A stretch of 64,000 nt of DNA from Roseateles sp. (GTDB lineage: Bacteria; Pseudomonadota; Gammaproteobacteria; Burkholderiales; Burkholderiaceae), in the NCBI GenBank assembly GCA_019232985.1, contig JAFAMW010000052.1, forward strand, positions 57,409 through 121,408. Reading direction: 5' to 3'. The notes beneath the pieces were generated by a model that was given only the letters and a program-made list of their open reading frames with translations, was not told the DNA's origin and made no database searches. Positions 1 to 9,383 of this stretch are shown one piece after another. Position numbers and translations under genes: made by a program. How positions within the stretch are numbered: the stretch's first letter is position 1; each line of letters starts with the position of its first letter.

Positions 1-68
1 GCAAGCGTCGCCCGGCGCATGACGACGGCCGCCGCCAGAACAGGTCGCCATAAGCGATCCCTGCGGGC

Positions 69-368
69 TCATCCACCTATGTCGCCAGCGCCGCCAAGCC
101 GACAAGCGCGGCATGCTGAAGAAGCAGCGTAGCCGCCGGATACGCGCGGCCTGGCCCGAAGCACCTGCACGTCGAGCGCCACCGCCGAGTAGGGGTCGGT
201 GACTGCCTTTGCGTCGATGTGCTCGGCGGACACGCCCATGGGTTCGGCCAGCAGCCCCGGGGCGCGGTGATAGCAATGGTGGATGGCGCAATCCGGGTGG
301 TGGCGCACGACAGGGCTGGACCCGGGCCCGGTGCGGCCGGCGCCTTTCGTCACCTCCTGCAGGAGCAT
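69..368 (-). CDS. doubtful small ORF, unrecognised
   Basis: An open frame of up to 99 codons lies divergent to the LysR gene that follows. A GGAGGTGA-like stretch near its 5' end could place a GTG start about six codons inside the first ATG. I recognise no family, and the composition (many Arg, Ala and Ser in the second half) is compatible with a chance frame in GC-rich DNA. The 86 bp between it and the LysR start are A/T-richer (around ATATATAT at 390-400), as expected for a promoter shared by a LysR regulator and a divergent target, which is the only reason to list it. Bases 1-68 show nothing I can name. Confidence 0.2.
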   Translation of the reverse strand: MLLQEVTKGAGRTGPGSSPVVRHHPDCAIHHCYHRAPGLLAEPMGVSAEHIDAKAVTDPYSAVALDVQVLRARPRVSGGYAASSACRACRLGGAGDIGG

Positions 369-454
369 CGGTAGAGTCCGGATCTCGTCAATATATATGC
401 CGACCTCTGATAAGCCGCTTTGAATACGGCCGCTTGCCGAGGAGGCGCGTCCCC

Positions 455-1357
455 ATGGCCCTCAAAGATCTTCATGCGCTGAGGCTTTACGCCCGCGTGG
501 CACGCCTGGGCAGCTTCTCTGCGGCGGCGCGTGAGGCGGGGCTGGCTCAGTCCCAGGTCTCGCGCATGGTCGCCGAGCTCGAAGCCGGACTGGGCGCACG
601 CCTGCTGTCTCGCACGACACGCGCCGTCGCCCCCACCGAAGCCGGCCTCGAATTTCTTGCACGCATCGAGCCCATCCTCGCCGCTGTCGACGATGCCGAG
701 AACAGCGTCCGCGAGTCGGGCGAGCTTCGTGGGCGGCTCCGTATCGGCATGCCTTCGACCATGGGCATTCGCGTCGTCATGCCCAGGCTCTCGAAGTTCA
801 CGGAGCGACACCCCTTGCTTCACGTCGAGCTGCTTCTCGAGGATCGATTGCTCGACATGATGCTGGTCCGGGAGGCGATCGACGTCGCATTGCGGGTCGG
901 CACGCTGCCGGACTTGACGGGCACGGCAAGGCTGATCGGAACGATGCAGCGCGTCATCGTGGCGTCGCCCGAGTACCTGGCGCGCCACGGCACGCCCCTC
1001 GCGCCCTCGGACCTTCAGCGGCATCGAATCGTCCGTGGACCGGTCGGTTGGCAGGATTCGGCGTGGCGATTCGAGCGAGACGGCAGGATCGCGTCCATCG
1101 AAGTGGCCCCGAAATTCTCGACGAACGATACGGCGGGAGCATTGGCCGCCGCCTTGGGTGGCCTGGGCATCGCGTCCACGACATCGTGGGCCTGCCGCCG
1201 CGAAGTGAGTAGCGGGGCGCTTGCCCAGCTGCTGCCCGAATGGAAAATGACGACCCTGCCCGTGAATGCGTACTTTCCACTGGGGCGGGCGACCCGGCTG
1301 GCTGCGCGGGTCTTTGTGGACTTCCTGGCCGAAGAGCTCGGCGACGATCCCGCCTAG
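455..1357 (+). CDS. LysR-family transcriptional regulator
   Basis: This 300-residue protein has the LysR layout: an N-terminal winged helix-turn-helix at about residues 5-62 (the SQVSRMVAELE stretch is the recognition region) followed by a two-lobed effector-binding domain. It should bind DNA near its own promoter and respond to a small molecule. The start is the ATG after a clear GAGGAGG ribosome site at 439-445; the frame stays open further upstream but that part lacks LysR character. The effector domain resembles the DmlR/aldehyde-metabolism branch, but the ligand cannot be read from sequence. The most likely target is itself or whatever is transcribed to its left. Confidence 0.9.
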   Translation: MALKDLHALRLYARVARLGSFSAAAREAGLAQSQVSRMVAELEAGLGARLLSRTTRAVAPTEAGLEFLARIEPILAAVDDAENSVRESGELRGRLRIGMPSTMGIRVVMPRLSKFTERHPLLHVELLLEDRLLDMMLVREAIDVALRVGTLPDLTGTARLIGTMQRVIVASPEYLARHGTPLAPSDLQRHRIVRGPVGWQDSAWRFERDGRIASIEVAPKFSTNDTAGALAAALGGLGIASTTSWACRREVSSGALAQLLPEWKMTTLPVNAYFPLGRATRLAARVFVDFLAEELGDDPA

Positions 1358-1467
1358 GAAGCTCGGGCGTCGATTGATGCCGGCGGCGGATAAGTATTAG
1401 GTTTTCCGGGCAACTACCGGCGAGCCGGGCAAGCCGACATAGTCCAGACCGTCACGAGGGCCATGTC

Positions 1468-1881
1468 ATGAATATTTCGTACGCATTCCGGTTGGCGGCC
1501 GCCCTGGCCGGCCTGTCGGTCGCCTGGTCCGCTAACGCGCAGGGAACGGCGGACTCGCCAGTTGCCCGGATCGTCGCCACCAGGATCCTCGCGATCGGCA
1601 CCGTGGCGCCCGACGCGGACCTGCAGAAGCTGCGTGCCATCCTGCCGGCTGAAGCGCGCGAAACGGTCAGGCTCTACCTCGACGGCAAGGTAGACCAGTG
1701 GTATTCGCTGCAGGCGAGCCGGGGCGTCGTGTTCGTCCTGAACGGCACCGACGTGGCCGCAGCGCGCGAGATGCTGGAGCAACTGCCGCTCGGGCGAGCC
1801 CACCTCATGCGCTTCGAGCTGTTGTCGCTTGGCCCGCTCAACCCGCTGTATCAGCTTTCAGGCATGGCGGACTCCCGGTAG
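1468..1881 (+). CDS. secreted muconolactone-isomerase-like protein
   Basis: A 137-residue protein with an apparent Sec signal peptide (residues 1-24, ending ANA) and a small ferredoxin-like alpha/beta domain. The C-terminal pattern LPLGRA...FELLSLGPLNPL is typical of muconolactone delta-isomerase-like and YciI-like proteins. In such proteins this element forms part of the dimer interface and a substrate pocket. Export is unusual for that superfamily, so a catabolic isomerase role is not assumed. The ATG follows a GAGGG ribosome site. It stands alone, 110 bp after the LysR gene. The next 225 bp to the ParB-like gene contain nothing I recognise. Confidence 0.6.
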   Translation: MNISYAFRLAAALAGLSVAWSANAQGTADSPVARIVATRILAIGTVAPDADLQKLRAILPAEARETVRLYLDGKVDQWYSLQASRGVVFVLNGTDVAAAREMLEQLPLGRAHLMRFELLSLGPLNPLYQLSGMADSR

Positions 1882-2106
1882 TTCTGCGGCCTTTGCACTC
1901 ACTGCGCACGCGCGGCCAATGCTTGGCGGCCGCTCATCTGGACCGCGGAACAGCCGCCTTGGGGCTGGGCGCGTCGGCCAGGGCTGACGCATGCTGATGG
2001 AATGCCTGGCCGCGGGCCGCGCGATCTCGCTGCCGGCGCTCGCCGCGCTCTAGCGCGCACGTCCTTACAATCCGCGCCCTTTGCCTCGCAGTAAGCCGCG
2101 CCGCCC

Positions 2107-2952
2107 ATGGACATCGTTGTCGACGAAGATCTGAAAGCCTATATCGCCCCCCTGACGGCCGACGAGCACGAAGCGCTCGAGCGCAGCATCCTCGCCGAGG
2201 GCTGCCGCGACGCGCTGGTGCTCTGGGGCAATGTGCTCGTCGACGGCCACAACCGCCTCGGCATCTGCCGCAAGCACGGCCTGCCGTACCAGACGGTGCA
2301 GAACGCGCGCTTCACCTCGATGGAGGACGTCCATCTGTGGATGATCGACCAGCACCTGGGCCGGCGCAGCGTCTCCGACTTCCAGCGCGGCGTGCTGGCC
2401 CTGCGCAAGCGCGAGATCGTCGCCAACCGGCTGCGCGCCGCGCGCACCGCGGCGCTGCAGGCGCCCGTCGAGGCGCCGATCGCCGCCGACGCGGCCGAAC
2501 CGTCGCCGCCCGTGCGCCTGCCCGAATCGGAGTCGCTCGCCACGCGCGAGGCGCTCGCGCGCGCCGCGCGGCTGAGCCCGAGCCAGGTGGTCATGATCGA
2601 GAAGATCCAGAAGCAGGCCGCGCCCGAGCTGGTGGCGGCGGTCAAGTCCGGCACGATCTCGATCAACGCCGCCGCCGCCGTCGCGACCCTGCCCGCCGAG
2701 CAGCAGGTGGCCGCCGTCGCCGCCGGCAAGGACGAGCTCAAGCAGGCCGCCAAGCGCGTGCGCGAGACCAAGCGCAAGCCGCCCGCCGACCAGCCGGAAG
2801 CGCCGGCTGCGGTGGCCGCGGACGACAGCGCCGAGTCGCTCAGGCAGCAGGTGGCGGCCCTGACGGCCGAGAACGCCGCGCTGCGCGAGCGACTCGAAAG
2901 CATGAAACAGGCGCTCGCCTCGGCCGGCGTGCCCGAACCGGCCGATCGGTGA
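2107..2952 (+). CDS. ParB/RepB-like DNA-binding protein
   Basis: A 281-residue protein whose N-terminal third is a ParB/Srx-like domain with the DGHNR motif (residues 46-50). That motif corresponds to the GERR/GHNR nucleotide-binding segment of ParB and its relatives. A central segment rich in Ala and charged residues (about 130-200) could hold the helix-turn-helix that follows in ParB and RepB proteins. Residues about 240-275 have heptad-like spacing and probably form a coiled coil. No ParA partner lies next to it, so this is an orphan rather than a plasmid or chromosome partition operon. Only 10 bp separate it from a VF530-family gene, suggesting co-transcription and a shared nucleoid or DNA role, which is inference. 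Confidence 0.7.
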   Translation: MDIVVDEDLKAYIAPLTADEHEALERSILAEGCRDALVLWGNVLVDGHNRLGICRKHGLPYQTVQNARFTSMEDVHLWMIDQHLGRRSVSDFQRGVLALRKREIVANRLRAARTAALQAPVEAPIAADAAEPSPPVRLPESESLATREALARAARLSPSQVVMIEKIQKQAAPELVAAVKSGTISINAAAAVATLPAEQQVAAVAAGKDELKQAAKRVRETKRKPPADQPEAPAAVAADDSAESLRQQVAALTAENAALRERLESMKQALASAGVPEPADR

Positions 2953-2962
2953 AAATCGCGCC

Positions 2963-3220
2963 ATGTCCGACGCCGTTCCGCCGCCCGCGCAGCCGCGCAA
3001 TCCCTTGCACGGCCTGACGCTCGAAGCCATCGTGACCGCCTTGCACGACGAGTACGGCTGGGACGGCCTCGACGCCCGCATTCCGCTGCGCTGCTTCGCC
3101 TTCGAGCCGAGCGTCAAGTCGAGCCTGAAGTTCCTGCGCAGGACCCCCTGGGCGCGCGAGAAGGTCGAAGGGCTCTACCTGTTCATGCTGCGGGAGCGGC
3201 AGCGCAACCGACGCGCCTGA
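2963..3220 (+). CDS. VF530 family (DUF2132) DNA-binding protein
   Basis: An 85-residue protein that matches the VF530/DUF2132 family over most of its length. It has the opening NPLHGLTLE, the YGWDGL segment, IPLRCF, and the very conserved [16 protein letters not shown] block. The family prototype has a compact helical fold and binds DNA; its cellular job is not established. Length is normal. It directly follows the ParB-like gene with a 10-bp gap, so the two are probably one transcription unit. A GC-rich stem (CCGCCG/CGGCGG, 3223-3240) after the stop might contribute to termination, but no T-run follows it. Confidence 0.88.
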   Translation: MSDAVPPPAQPRNPLHGLTLEAIVTALHDEYGWDGLDARIPLRCFAFEPSVKSSLKFLRRTPWAREKVEGLYLFMLRERQRNRRA

Positions 3221-3336
3221 AACCGCCGGCGCCTCGGCGGCTCAGCGATAGAAGTGCAGCGCCGGCGATGCCGCCGCCAGGCGCATCGACGCAGGCCGCA
3301 TGGCCATGCTCCGCTACGCCGGAAGGGGCCGGCCGA

Positions 3337-3582
3337 TTACTTGGACGCGGCGGCCGCGGGCGCCGCGGCGGCGTCCTTGGCCCAGGTGCCCTTGTCGGCG
3401 AGGCAGGCCTTCTTGGTCTTGCTCATGTCCATCGTGCCGTCGGCCAGCTTGCAATGGTGGTTCTGGCGCGTGCCGCCCTTGCTCTTGGCCGGGGCGGAGG
3501 CGGCGCCGTCGGCGAGCGCGAGGCCGCTGCCGGCCAGGGCGAAGGAGATCAGGGCGACGCGAAACAGTTGCTTGGAAATCAT
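3337..3582 (-). CDS. small secreted protein of unknown function
   Basis: An 81-residue protein with a clear Sec signal peptide (residues 1-24, ALA cleavage motif). The mature part is about 57 residues with two cysteines (C44 and C60) that could form one disulfide, followed by an Ala-rich tail. An AAAGGA ribosome site precedes the ATG. Small periplasmic proteins of this type occur in Burkholderiales as conserved hypotheticals; I cannot assign a function. It lies just downstream of, and in the same direction as, the MFS transporter. Confidence 0.7.
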   Translation of the reverse strand: MISKQLFRVALISFALAGSGLALADGAASAPAKSKGGTRQNHHCKLADGTMDMSKTKKACLADKGTWAKDAAAAPAAAASK

Positions 3583-3647
3583 CTCGGGTCCTTTGGGGTG
3601 GTGCCAGTCGATGGCGTTGAGGGGTGCGAGCGCATCGTAGTGGTCGA

Positions 3648-4982
3648 TCACGCGCTTCCGCAAGAGGTCTCGTCGAGGCGCATGTCGCGGCTCTCGGGCA
3701 GCCGCCGGATCGCAAGCACCGTCAGCAGGTTCGCGATCGCCACCTACCAGGCCGGCGCGAGCGGGTTGCCGGTCCGGTCGAGCAGCCAGGCGATGATGAA
3801 TTGCGTGGTGCCGCCGAACAGCGAGACCCCGACCGCATAGACGAGCGACAGGCCGGTCGCGCGCGCGCCCATCGGCAGCAGTTCCGGGATCGCGGTCAGC
3901 AGGGCCGCGGCGCCAACGCCGGTCAGCAGCGTGAGCAAGCCCGTCACCGCGTACAGCGTGAGCGCGTTCGGCCAGGCCATGAGCAGCGCGAACGCGGGCA
4001 CCGTCGCCATGGCGACGAGGACGCGGGTCCAGAGCATCACCGGCCGCCGCCCGACGCGGTCGCCGAGCCAGCCACCGAGCAGCGCGCCCGCGATCAGTGC
4101 GACGCCGAGCGCGACCGTCGCGCCCATCGCGACGGCGGACGGCATGCGCAGCGCGGTCAGCGCGAAGGTCGTCATGTAGGTGCACAGATAGGTCGAGATC
4201 GTCCCGCCGCTGACCGCGAGCGTGCTCAACAGGATCACGCCGCGATGGCGGCGCAGCGCGACGAGGCCGCCCCTACTCGCACCGACCGCCTGCGCCGACA
4301 AGGTCTCGGGCAGGTCGCGCCGCAGGTAGAGCGCGACCGGGATCAGCAGCAGCGCGACGCTGAACGGCACGCGCCAGCCCCAGTCCCGCATCTGCTGCGC
4401 CGACAGCGCGAGCGACAGCCCGAGGCCCATCAGGCCGGCGACGAGCGCCGCGGCGCCCTGGCTCGCGCTCTGCCAGCTCGCGTAGCGCGCGCGCCGGCCG
4501 GCCGGCGCGGCTTCGACGAGATAAGACGTCGACGGGCCGACCTCGCCACCGAGCGCGAGCCCCTGGATCAGGCGGAACGCGACGACCGCGATCGGTGCGA
4601 TCGGGCCGATGCTCGCGTACCCCGGCGTGGCGGCCAGCCCGATCGTGCCGACCGTGATCAGCGCGATCGTCTGCAGCATCGCCGCGCGCCGGCCCACCCG
4701 GTCGGCCACGGCGCCGAACAGCAGGCCGCCGACCGGCCGCGCGACGAAGCCGACGCCGAACACCGCGACCGACAGCAGCAGGCTGCCCATCGGCGTCGCC
4801 GCCGGGAAGAAGGCGCGGCCGATATAGACCGCGAAGAACGCGTAGGCGAGGAAGTCGTAGAACTCGAGCGCGTTGCCCGCGACGGCCGCGGCGAGCGTGC
4901 GCGCCCGCACGCGGGGCCGCCCGCTTGCGCCGGCCTTGGACGCGGCGAAGGCGAATTCGGCGGGCCTGACGTCTGCTGTCAT
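3648..4982 (-). pseudogene. MFS metabolite:H+ symporter interrupted by an in-frame TAG
   Basis: The frame from the ATG at 4982 (preceded by AGGAG) encodes a metabolite:H+ symporter (MHS branch of MFS), the group of ProP, citrate and alpha-ketoglutarate transporters. It shows the GNALEFYDF opening of TM1, the loop 2-3 motif with DRVGRR, and GGEVGPS in TM4-TM5. Translation stops at a TAG at 3744-3746 after 412 residues (LAPAW). The same frame then continues for 31 family-like residues to a TGA at 3648, giving 444 in all, the usual length. Relatives have Tyr at the stop position, so a single TAC-to-TAG change explains it. It may be a recent nonsense mutation, a sequencing error, or a functional protein that lost only its tail. 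Confidence 0.75.
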
Positions 4983-5102
4983 GGGAAGCGCTCCTCGCGT
5001 CGACGACGCGATATTAAGAGCCCCGGCACGATTCGAGCGCCAGGCGTACATTCGGCATCCGGTTCCTTTTAGTTGCGCTCCCCCACACCCCAGGAGACAC
5101 GA

Positions 5103-5594
5103 ATGACCACTAGCTTCCAAGTGAATGGCCGGACCGTCCATGTCCAGGCCGAACCCGACACCCCGCTGCTGTGGGTGATCCGCGACGAGATCGGCCTGAC
5201 CGGCACCAAGTTCGGCTGCGGCATGGCGCTGTGCGGTGCCTGCACCGTGCACCTCGACGGCACGCCGATCCGCTCGTGCCAGACGCCGGTGTCCTTCGTG
5301 GCCGGCAAGAAGGTCGCGACGATCGAGAGCCTGTCGCACGACAACAGCCACCCATTGCAAAAGGCCTGGATCGCCCACGACGTCCCGCAATGCGGTTACT
5401 GCCAGAGCGGGCAGCTGATGAGCGCCGCGGCCCTGCTCAGGACGAACAAGCACCCGAGCGACACCGACATCGACGCAGCCATGAGCGGCAATATCTGCCG
5501 CTGCGGCACCTACGAGCGCATCCGCGCCGCGATCAAGACCGCGGCCGCCGAGATGCATGGTCACTCCTCCACCGCCCTGCCCGCCAAGGGCTGA
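5103..5594 (+). CDS. [2Fe-2S] subunit of molybdenum hydroxylase (IorA-like)
   Basis: A 163-residue small subunit of a xanthine-oxidase-family enzyme. It has an N-terminal plant-type [2Fe-2S] domain with C39, C44, C47 and C59 and a C-terminal helical [2Fe-2S] domain with C97, C100, C132 and C134. The protein passes electrons from the molybdenum site to an acceptor. The start follows AGGAGACA at 5093-5100. The gene pairs with the large subunit 11 bp downstream; there is no FAD subunit. This is the two-subunit arrangement of isoquinoline 1-oxidoreductase and related periplasmic aldehyde dehydrogenases that pass electrons to cytochromes. The real substrate is unknown. Confidence 0.92.
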   Translation: MTTSFQVNGRTVHVQAEPDTPLLWVIRDEIGLTGTKFGCGMALCGACTVHLDGTPIRSCQTPVSFVAGKKVATIESLSHDNSHPLQKAWIAHDVPQCGYCQSGQLMSAAALLRTNKHPSDTDIDAAMSGNICRCGTYERIRAAIKTAAAEMHGHSSTALPAKG

Positions 5595-5605
5595 AGGAGA
5601 CGGCC

Positions 5606-7756
5606 ATGAAGAACCCCAATACCCCGATCGCCGGCCTCTCGCGCCGCACCTTCCTGCAGACCGGCGCGCTCGCCGCCGGCGGCCTGATGCTGGGCGTGAG
5701 CCTGCCCGGCGGCCTGGGCGTGGCGCTCGCCGCCGGCACGCTGCACACGCCCAATGCCTGGGTGCACATCGCCGACGACAACACGATCACGCTGATCTCG
5801 GCCCGCTCGGAGATGGGCCAGGGCGTGTACACCTCGATGCCCATGCTGATCGCCGAAGAGCTCAACGTGGACATCCGCAAGATCCAGGTCGCGATCGCGC
5901 CGCCCGGCAAGGTCTACGTGAACGCGCTGCTCGGCGCGCAGATCACCGGCGGCTCGACGTCCGTGCGCGACGGCTGGGAGAAGCTGCGCGTCGCCGGCGC
6001 CCAGGTCCGCGAGATGCTGATCACGGCGGCCGCGAACGAGTGGAAGGTCGACCGTTCCACGCTGCGCGCCGAGAACGGCATGGTCCTCGGCCCGGGCGGC
6101 AAGAAGGCCAGCTACGGCCACCTTGCCGCCGCGGCGGCCGCGCTGCCGGTGCCCGACAAGGTCGCGCTCAAGGACCCAGAGCAGTTCACGATCGTCGGCA
6201 AGCCCACGAAGCGCCTCGACACGCCCGTCAAGGTCAACGGCCGCGCGGTCTACGGCATCGACGTGAAGCTGCCCGGCATGGTCTACGCGTCGCTCGAGCA
6301 AAGCCCGGTGATCGGCGGCACGCCCAAGAGCTTCGACGCGACCAAGGCGCGTGCCATGCCCGGCGTGATCGACGTGGTGCAGATTCCCGACGGCGTGGCC
6401 GTCGTGGCCGACACCTATTGGCACGCGAAGACCGCGCGCGAAGCGCTCAGCGTGCAGTGGGACGAAGGCCCGGTGGCGGCGCTCGACGACGCGTCGATGT
6501 GGCAGGGCATCCGCGCCGCGGCCGACAGCGGCAAGCGCCTCACGATCAGCAGCAAGGGCGACGCGGCCGCCGCGATGGCCGGCGCGGCCAAGCGCGTGAA
6601 GGCCGAATACACGCTGCCGCTCGTGGCCCACGCGGCGCTCGAGCCGATGAACTTCACCGCGCAGGTCGCCGACGGCAAATGCCTGCTGATCGGCCCGACG
6701 CAGTTCCAGCAGGGCGCGGAAGGCGCGATCGTGGCCGCGCTCGGCATGAAGCCCGAGGACATCACGCTGCAGACCAGCTTCCTCGGCGGCGGCTTCGGGC
6801 GCCGGCTCGAGCTCGACTTCATCGTCCAGGCGGCGCTGATCTCCAAGGCCGTGGGCAGGCCCGTCAAGCTGCTGTGGACGCGCGAGGACGACACGCGCCA
6901 CGATTTCTACCGGCCGATGGCGCTCAACCAGCTCGAGGCCGGGCTCGACGCCGACGGCATGCCCGTCGCGATGACCTACCGGGTGACCTCGCAGTCGATC
7001 ACGCAGCGCGCGTTCGGCCTGCCCAAGGACACGCTCGACCCCTTCATGGTCGAGGCCGCCGTGCCGCGCTACGCGCTGCCCAACGCCACGCACGAAGTGG
7101 TCATCCACGACACCGGCCTGCGCGCCGGCTACTGGCGCGCGGTGAGCCACAACATGAACGCGTTCGCGAACGAAAGCTTCATCGACGAGCTCGCCGCCGC
7201 CGCGGGCAAGGACCCGTATGCCTACCGCATGGCCTTGCTCAAGGACCAGCCGCGCATGGCCCATGTGCTGAAGACCGCGGCCGACCAGGCCGGCTGGGGC
7301 CAGCCGCTGCCGGCCGGGCATTTCCGCGGCATGGCGATGATGGAGGGCTACGACACCTATATGGCGCAGATCGCCGAGATCTCGATCAAGGACGGCGTGC
7401 CGGCCGTGCACAAGGTCGTGGTCGTGGCCGACCTGGGCCGCATGGTGAACCCCGACACGGTTGCGGCGCAGCTGCAGTCGGCGATCAACTTCGGCCTGAG
7501 CGCCGCGCTCTACGGCGAGATCAACCTCGACAAGGGTCGCGTGCGCCAGAGCAACTTCCACGACTTCCAGGTCGTGCGCATGCCCGAGTCGCCGGCGATA
7601 GCCATCACCCTCGTGCCGAGCGCCGAAAAGCCCGGCGGCATCGGCGAACCCGCCACGGCGCTGATCGGTCCGGCCGTCGGCAACGCGCTGTTCGCGGCGA
7701 CGGGCAAGCGGCTGCGACAGATGCCGTTCACGGCGCAGCGGATCGCGAGCGCTTGA
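5606..7756 (+). CDS. molybdopterin-binding large subunit (IorB-like)
   Basis: A 716-residue molybdenum-cofactor subunit of the xanthine-oxidase family. The N-terminus carries a twin-arginine signal (SRRTFLQTGALAAGG at residues 13-27), so the folded complex is exported to the periplasm, probably carrying the small subunit with it. Internal landmarks are the GGSTS segment near residue 116, the glycine-rich FLGGGFGRR loop that contacts the cofactor, and the GGIGEPATA motif near the C-terminus with the active-site Glu. It lies 11 bp after the iron-sulfur subunit and is surely co-transcribed. The family includes isoquinoline 1-oxidoreductase and aldehyde or alcohol-linked dehydrogenases; the substrate cannot be called. 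GC content is like that of the rest of the chromosome. Confidence 0.92.
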   Translation: MKNPNTPIAGLSRRTFLQTGALAAGGLMLGVSLPGGLGVALAAGTLHTPNAWVHIADDNTITLISARSEMGQGVYTSMPMLIAEELNVDIRKIQVAIAPPGKVYVNALLGAQITGGSTSVRDGWEKLRVAGAQVREMLITAAANEWKVDRSTLRAENGMVLGPGGKKASYGHLAAAAAALPVPDKVALKDPEQFTIVGKPTKRLDTPVKVNGRAVYGIDVKLPGMVYASLEQSPVIGGTPKSFDATKARAMPGVIDVVQIPDGVAVVADTYWHAKTAREALSVQWDEGPVAALDDASMWQGIRAAADSGKRLTISSKGDAAAAMAGAAKRVKAEYTLPLVAHAALEPMNFTAQVADGKCLLIGPTQFQQGAEGAIVAALGMKPEDITLQTSFLGGGFGRRLELDFIVQAALISKAVGRPVKLLWTREDDTRHDFYRPMALNQLEAGLDADGMPVAMTYRVTSQSITQRAFGLPKDTLDPFMVEAAVPRYALPNATHEVVIHDTGLRAGYWRAVSHNMNAFANESFIDELAAAAGKDPYAYRMALLKDQPRMAHVLKTAADQAGWGQPLPAGHFRGMAMMEGYDTYMAQIAEISIKDGVPAVHKVVVVADLGRMVNPDTVAAQLQSAINFGLSAALYGEINLDKGRVRQSNFHDFQVVRMPESPAIAITLVPSAEKPGGIGEPATALIGPAVGNALFAATGKRLRQMPFTAQRIASA

Positions 7757-7787
7757 GCGGGCGCGAGGCGACGGCCGGAGGCGCGGC

Positions 7788-8288
7788 TCAGTCGCGGCTC
7801 TTCGCGAGACGGGCCACGAGCTTCATGAGCGTGGGGACCCGCTTCCTGCCGTGCATCGTGCGCACGCGTACTTTGGCGGCGCCGATGTCGATGCCGGCGC
7901 ATGTCACGACCAGCGGCTTGGCTTCCTCTTCGCGCATCACCTCGAACTGCGCGGACAGCCCAGGCCGGAGGGTCTTCGAAATGCCGACGACGGGCGTCTT
8001 GCCGCCCAGCGCCTGGAACAGGTGCTGGCCCAGGCCCGGCGTTTCGTCGGCGTCGAGATGGACGAAACCGTCGATAAGGATCAGCTCGGGCTCGAGCTTG
8101 TGTTCGTCCAGCAGTTGCATCAGGCAGGGCAGTTCGCGGAGGTCGAGCTGCCCGCGAACCGCGCTCTCGACCTGGGCGATGCGCGAAACATAGGTCTTCG
8201 TCGCCTCCGGGGCGTCCCAGGCATCGAAGGTGACGGCGGCGACTTGCGCTTGAGCGCCGTCGAAATGGACAGTGGCTGCGAGCTTCAT
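7788..8288 (-). CDS. endonuclease V-like protein, short form
   Basis: A 166-residue protein resembling endonuclease V, the RNase H-fold enzyme that nicks DNA or RNA 3' to deoxyinosine or inosine. The matching elements are L-R-E-L-P (E52, equivalent to E89 of E. coli Nfi), the LILIDG strand (D73, equivalent to D110), and VVGISK (K105, equivalent to K139). The protein starts at the second beta strand, so the N-terminal strand that normally carries the first catalytic Asp (D35 in Nfi) is missing, and it is about 50 residues shorter than Nfi. It may be a divergent or non-catalytic member. An ATG at 8288 is the only reasonable start. It converges with the molybdenum hydroxylase. Confidence 0.65.
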   Translation of the reverse strand: MKLAATVHFDGAQAQVAAVTFDAWDAPEATKTYVSRIAQVESAVRGQLDLRELPCLMQLLDEHKLEPELILIDGFVHLDADETPGLGQHLFQALGGKTPVVGISKTLRPGLSAQFEVMREEEAKPLVVTCAGIDIGAAKVRVRTMHGRKRVPTLMKLVARLAKSRD

Positions 8289-8406
8289 GAGGGATTATGT
8301 GGCGCGATCTGTCGGGCGCTCGTGGCCGATCATGACAGGCCGTTGGCCGCAGGCCGACGCGGGTGGAATTGTTTCAGCTGACGGCCTGCAGGCGACTGGC
8401 GGTCAG

Positions 8407-9330
8407 TCAAAGTCCACCGTTCGCCAAAGCGCTGCTCAGGCGCAGCTGCAAATAGTCCATAAAGGCGCGGACCTTGGGTGAGACGATCCTCTTGGGCGGA
8501 TAGAGAGCCCAAACCGCCTGATCGAAGTCTTCGCTTATCGAGAACTCCCATTCGGGCAGCACGCGCGACAAGTCGCCGCTGTTGATGTCCTCGCGGACCA
8601 GCCACGCCGGGAGCAGCGCAATACCAAGCCCGGCAAGAGTCGCTAGCCGAAGTGCCTGAAGGTCGGAGCTGCGAAATCGGCCCGTGACGGCGACTGGCTG
8701 GTGTGCAGCATCGGCGGTCATCGACCGCCGGCAGTGCCAGCGCTCATTGAAGGCCATGGTCAGACACTCGACCGTCGCAAGGTCGATCGGTTGCTGTAGG
8801 CCGTCAAGGCGGCGTGCAAAGTCAGGGGCGGCACACGGTACTCGATAGTGCGGTGCCAAGCGGCGCGACTTCAGGCTCGAATCGGGCAGCGAACCGACGC
8901 GGATAGCCAGATCGATCCTCGTCTCGATCAGATCCACGCGGGCGTCGGAGAATCCGACTTCCAGCTGAATATCCGGATGACGGTTCAGAAAATCGGGGAC
9001 CGCCGGCATGACGTGGAGGCGACCAAAAGCGCCTGGCACGGTGATGCGAAGCAAACCTCTGGGCCTGCTGTTCAGAGCAGACGTGGCTCTTCGGGCCTCG
9101 TCGACGTCTTCGACGATGTGGGTCGCGCGCTCGTAGAACGCGCGGCCTGCCTCGGTCAGCGCGATGCCGCGTGTCGATCGGTTCAGCAGTGCAGCACCAA
9201 GATCCGCCTCCAGCGCGCTGACATGGCGCGAGACGGTCGAGACCTTGGCGCCGCTCTCGGCCGCGGCTTTGGAAAAACTACCCAGGTCTACGGCGCGCAC
9301 GAACGCACGCATCGCTACGAGATAGTCCAT
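8407..9330 (-). CDS. LysR-family transcriptional regulator
   Basis: A 307-residue LysR regulator with its helix-turn-helix at about residues 4-62 (AAAESGAKVSTVSRHVSALE) and a LysR substrate-binding domain with the usual FSDARVDLIETRIDLAIRVG-like strand-turn. The ATG at 9330 matches the family start; 19 further codons upstream are open but unrelated. It follows the cupin gene in the same direction after 53 bp. Base composition of this pair is visibly less GC-rich than the flanking genes, consistent with acquisition by transfer. The likely job is control of the neighbouring cupin enzyme. Confidence 0.9.
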   Translation of the reverse strand: MDYLVAMRAFVRAVDLGSFSKAAAESGAKVSTVSRHVSALEADLGAALLNRSTRGIALTEAGRAFYERATHIVEDVDEARRATSALNSRPRGLLRITVPGAFGRLHVMPAVPDFLNRHPDIQLEVGFSDARVDLIETRIDLAIRVGSLPDSSLKSRRLAPHYRVPCAAPDFARRLDGLQQPIDLATVECLTMAFNERWHCRRSMTADAAHQPVAVTGRFRSSDLQALRLATLAGLGIALLPAWLVREDINSGDLSRVLPEWEFSISEDFDQAVWALYPPKRIVSPKVRAFMDYLQLRLSSALANGGL

Positions 9331-9383
9331 CGCGTCAGTGTAAGGGCCGGCCGAGACCGCAGGACGCAGGCGACCCGCAGCGA

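Noticed and set aside
3223..3240. CCGCCG/CGGCGG inverted repeat as a terminator after the VF530 gene.
   Set aside because: No T-run follows and short GC palindromes are frequent by chance here; mentioned only within the gene entry.
3624..5072. A long plus-strand frame opposite the MFS transporter.
   Set aside because: It is Arg/Asp/Gln-rich low-complexity translation typical of an antisense frame; the minus-strand frame shows a clear transporter.
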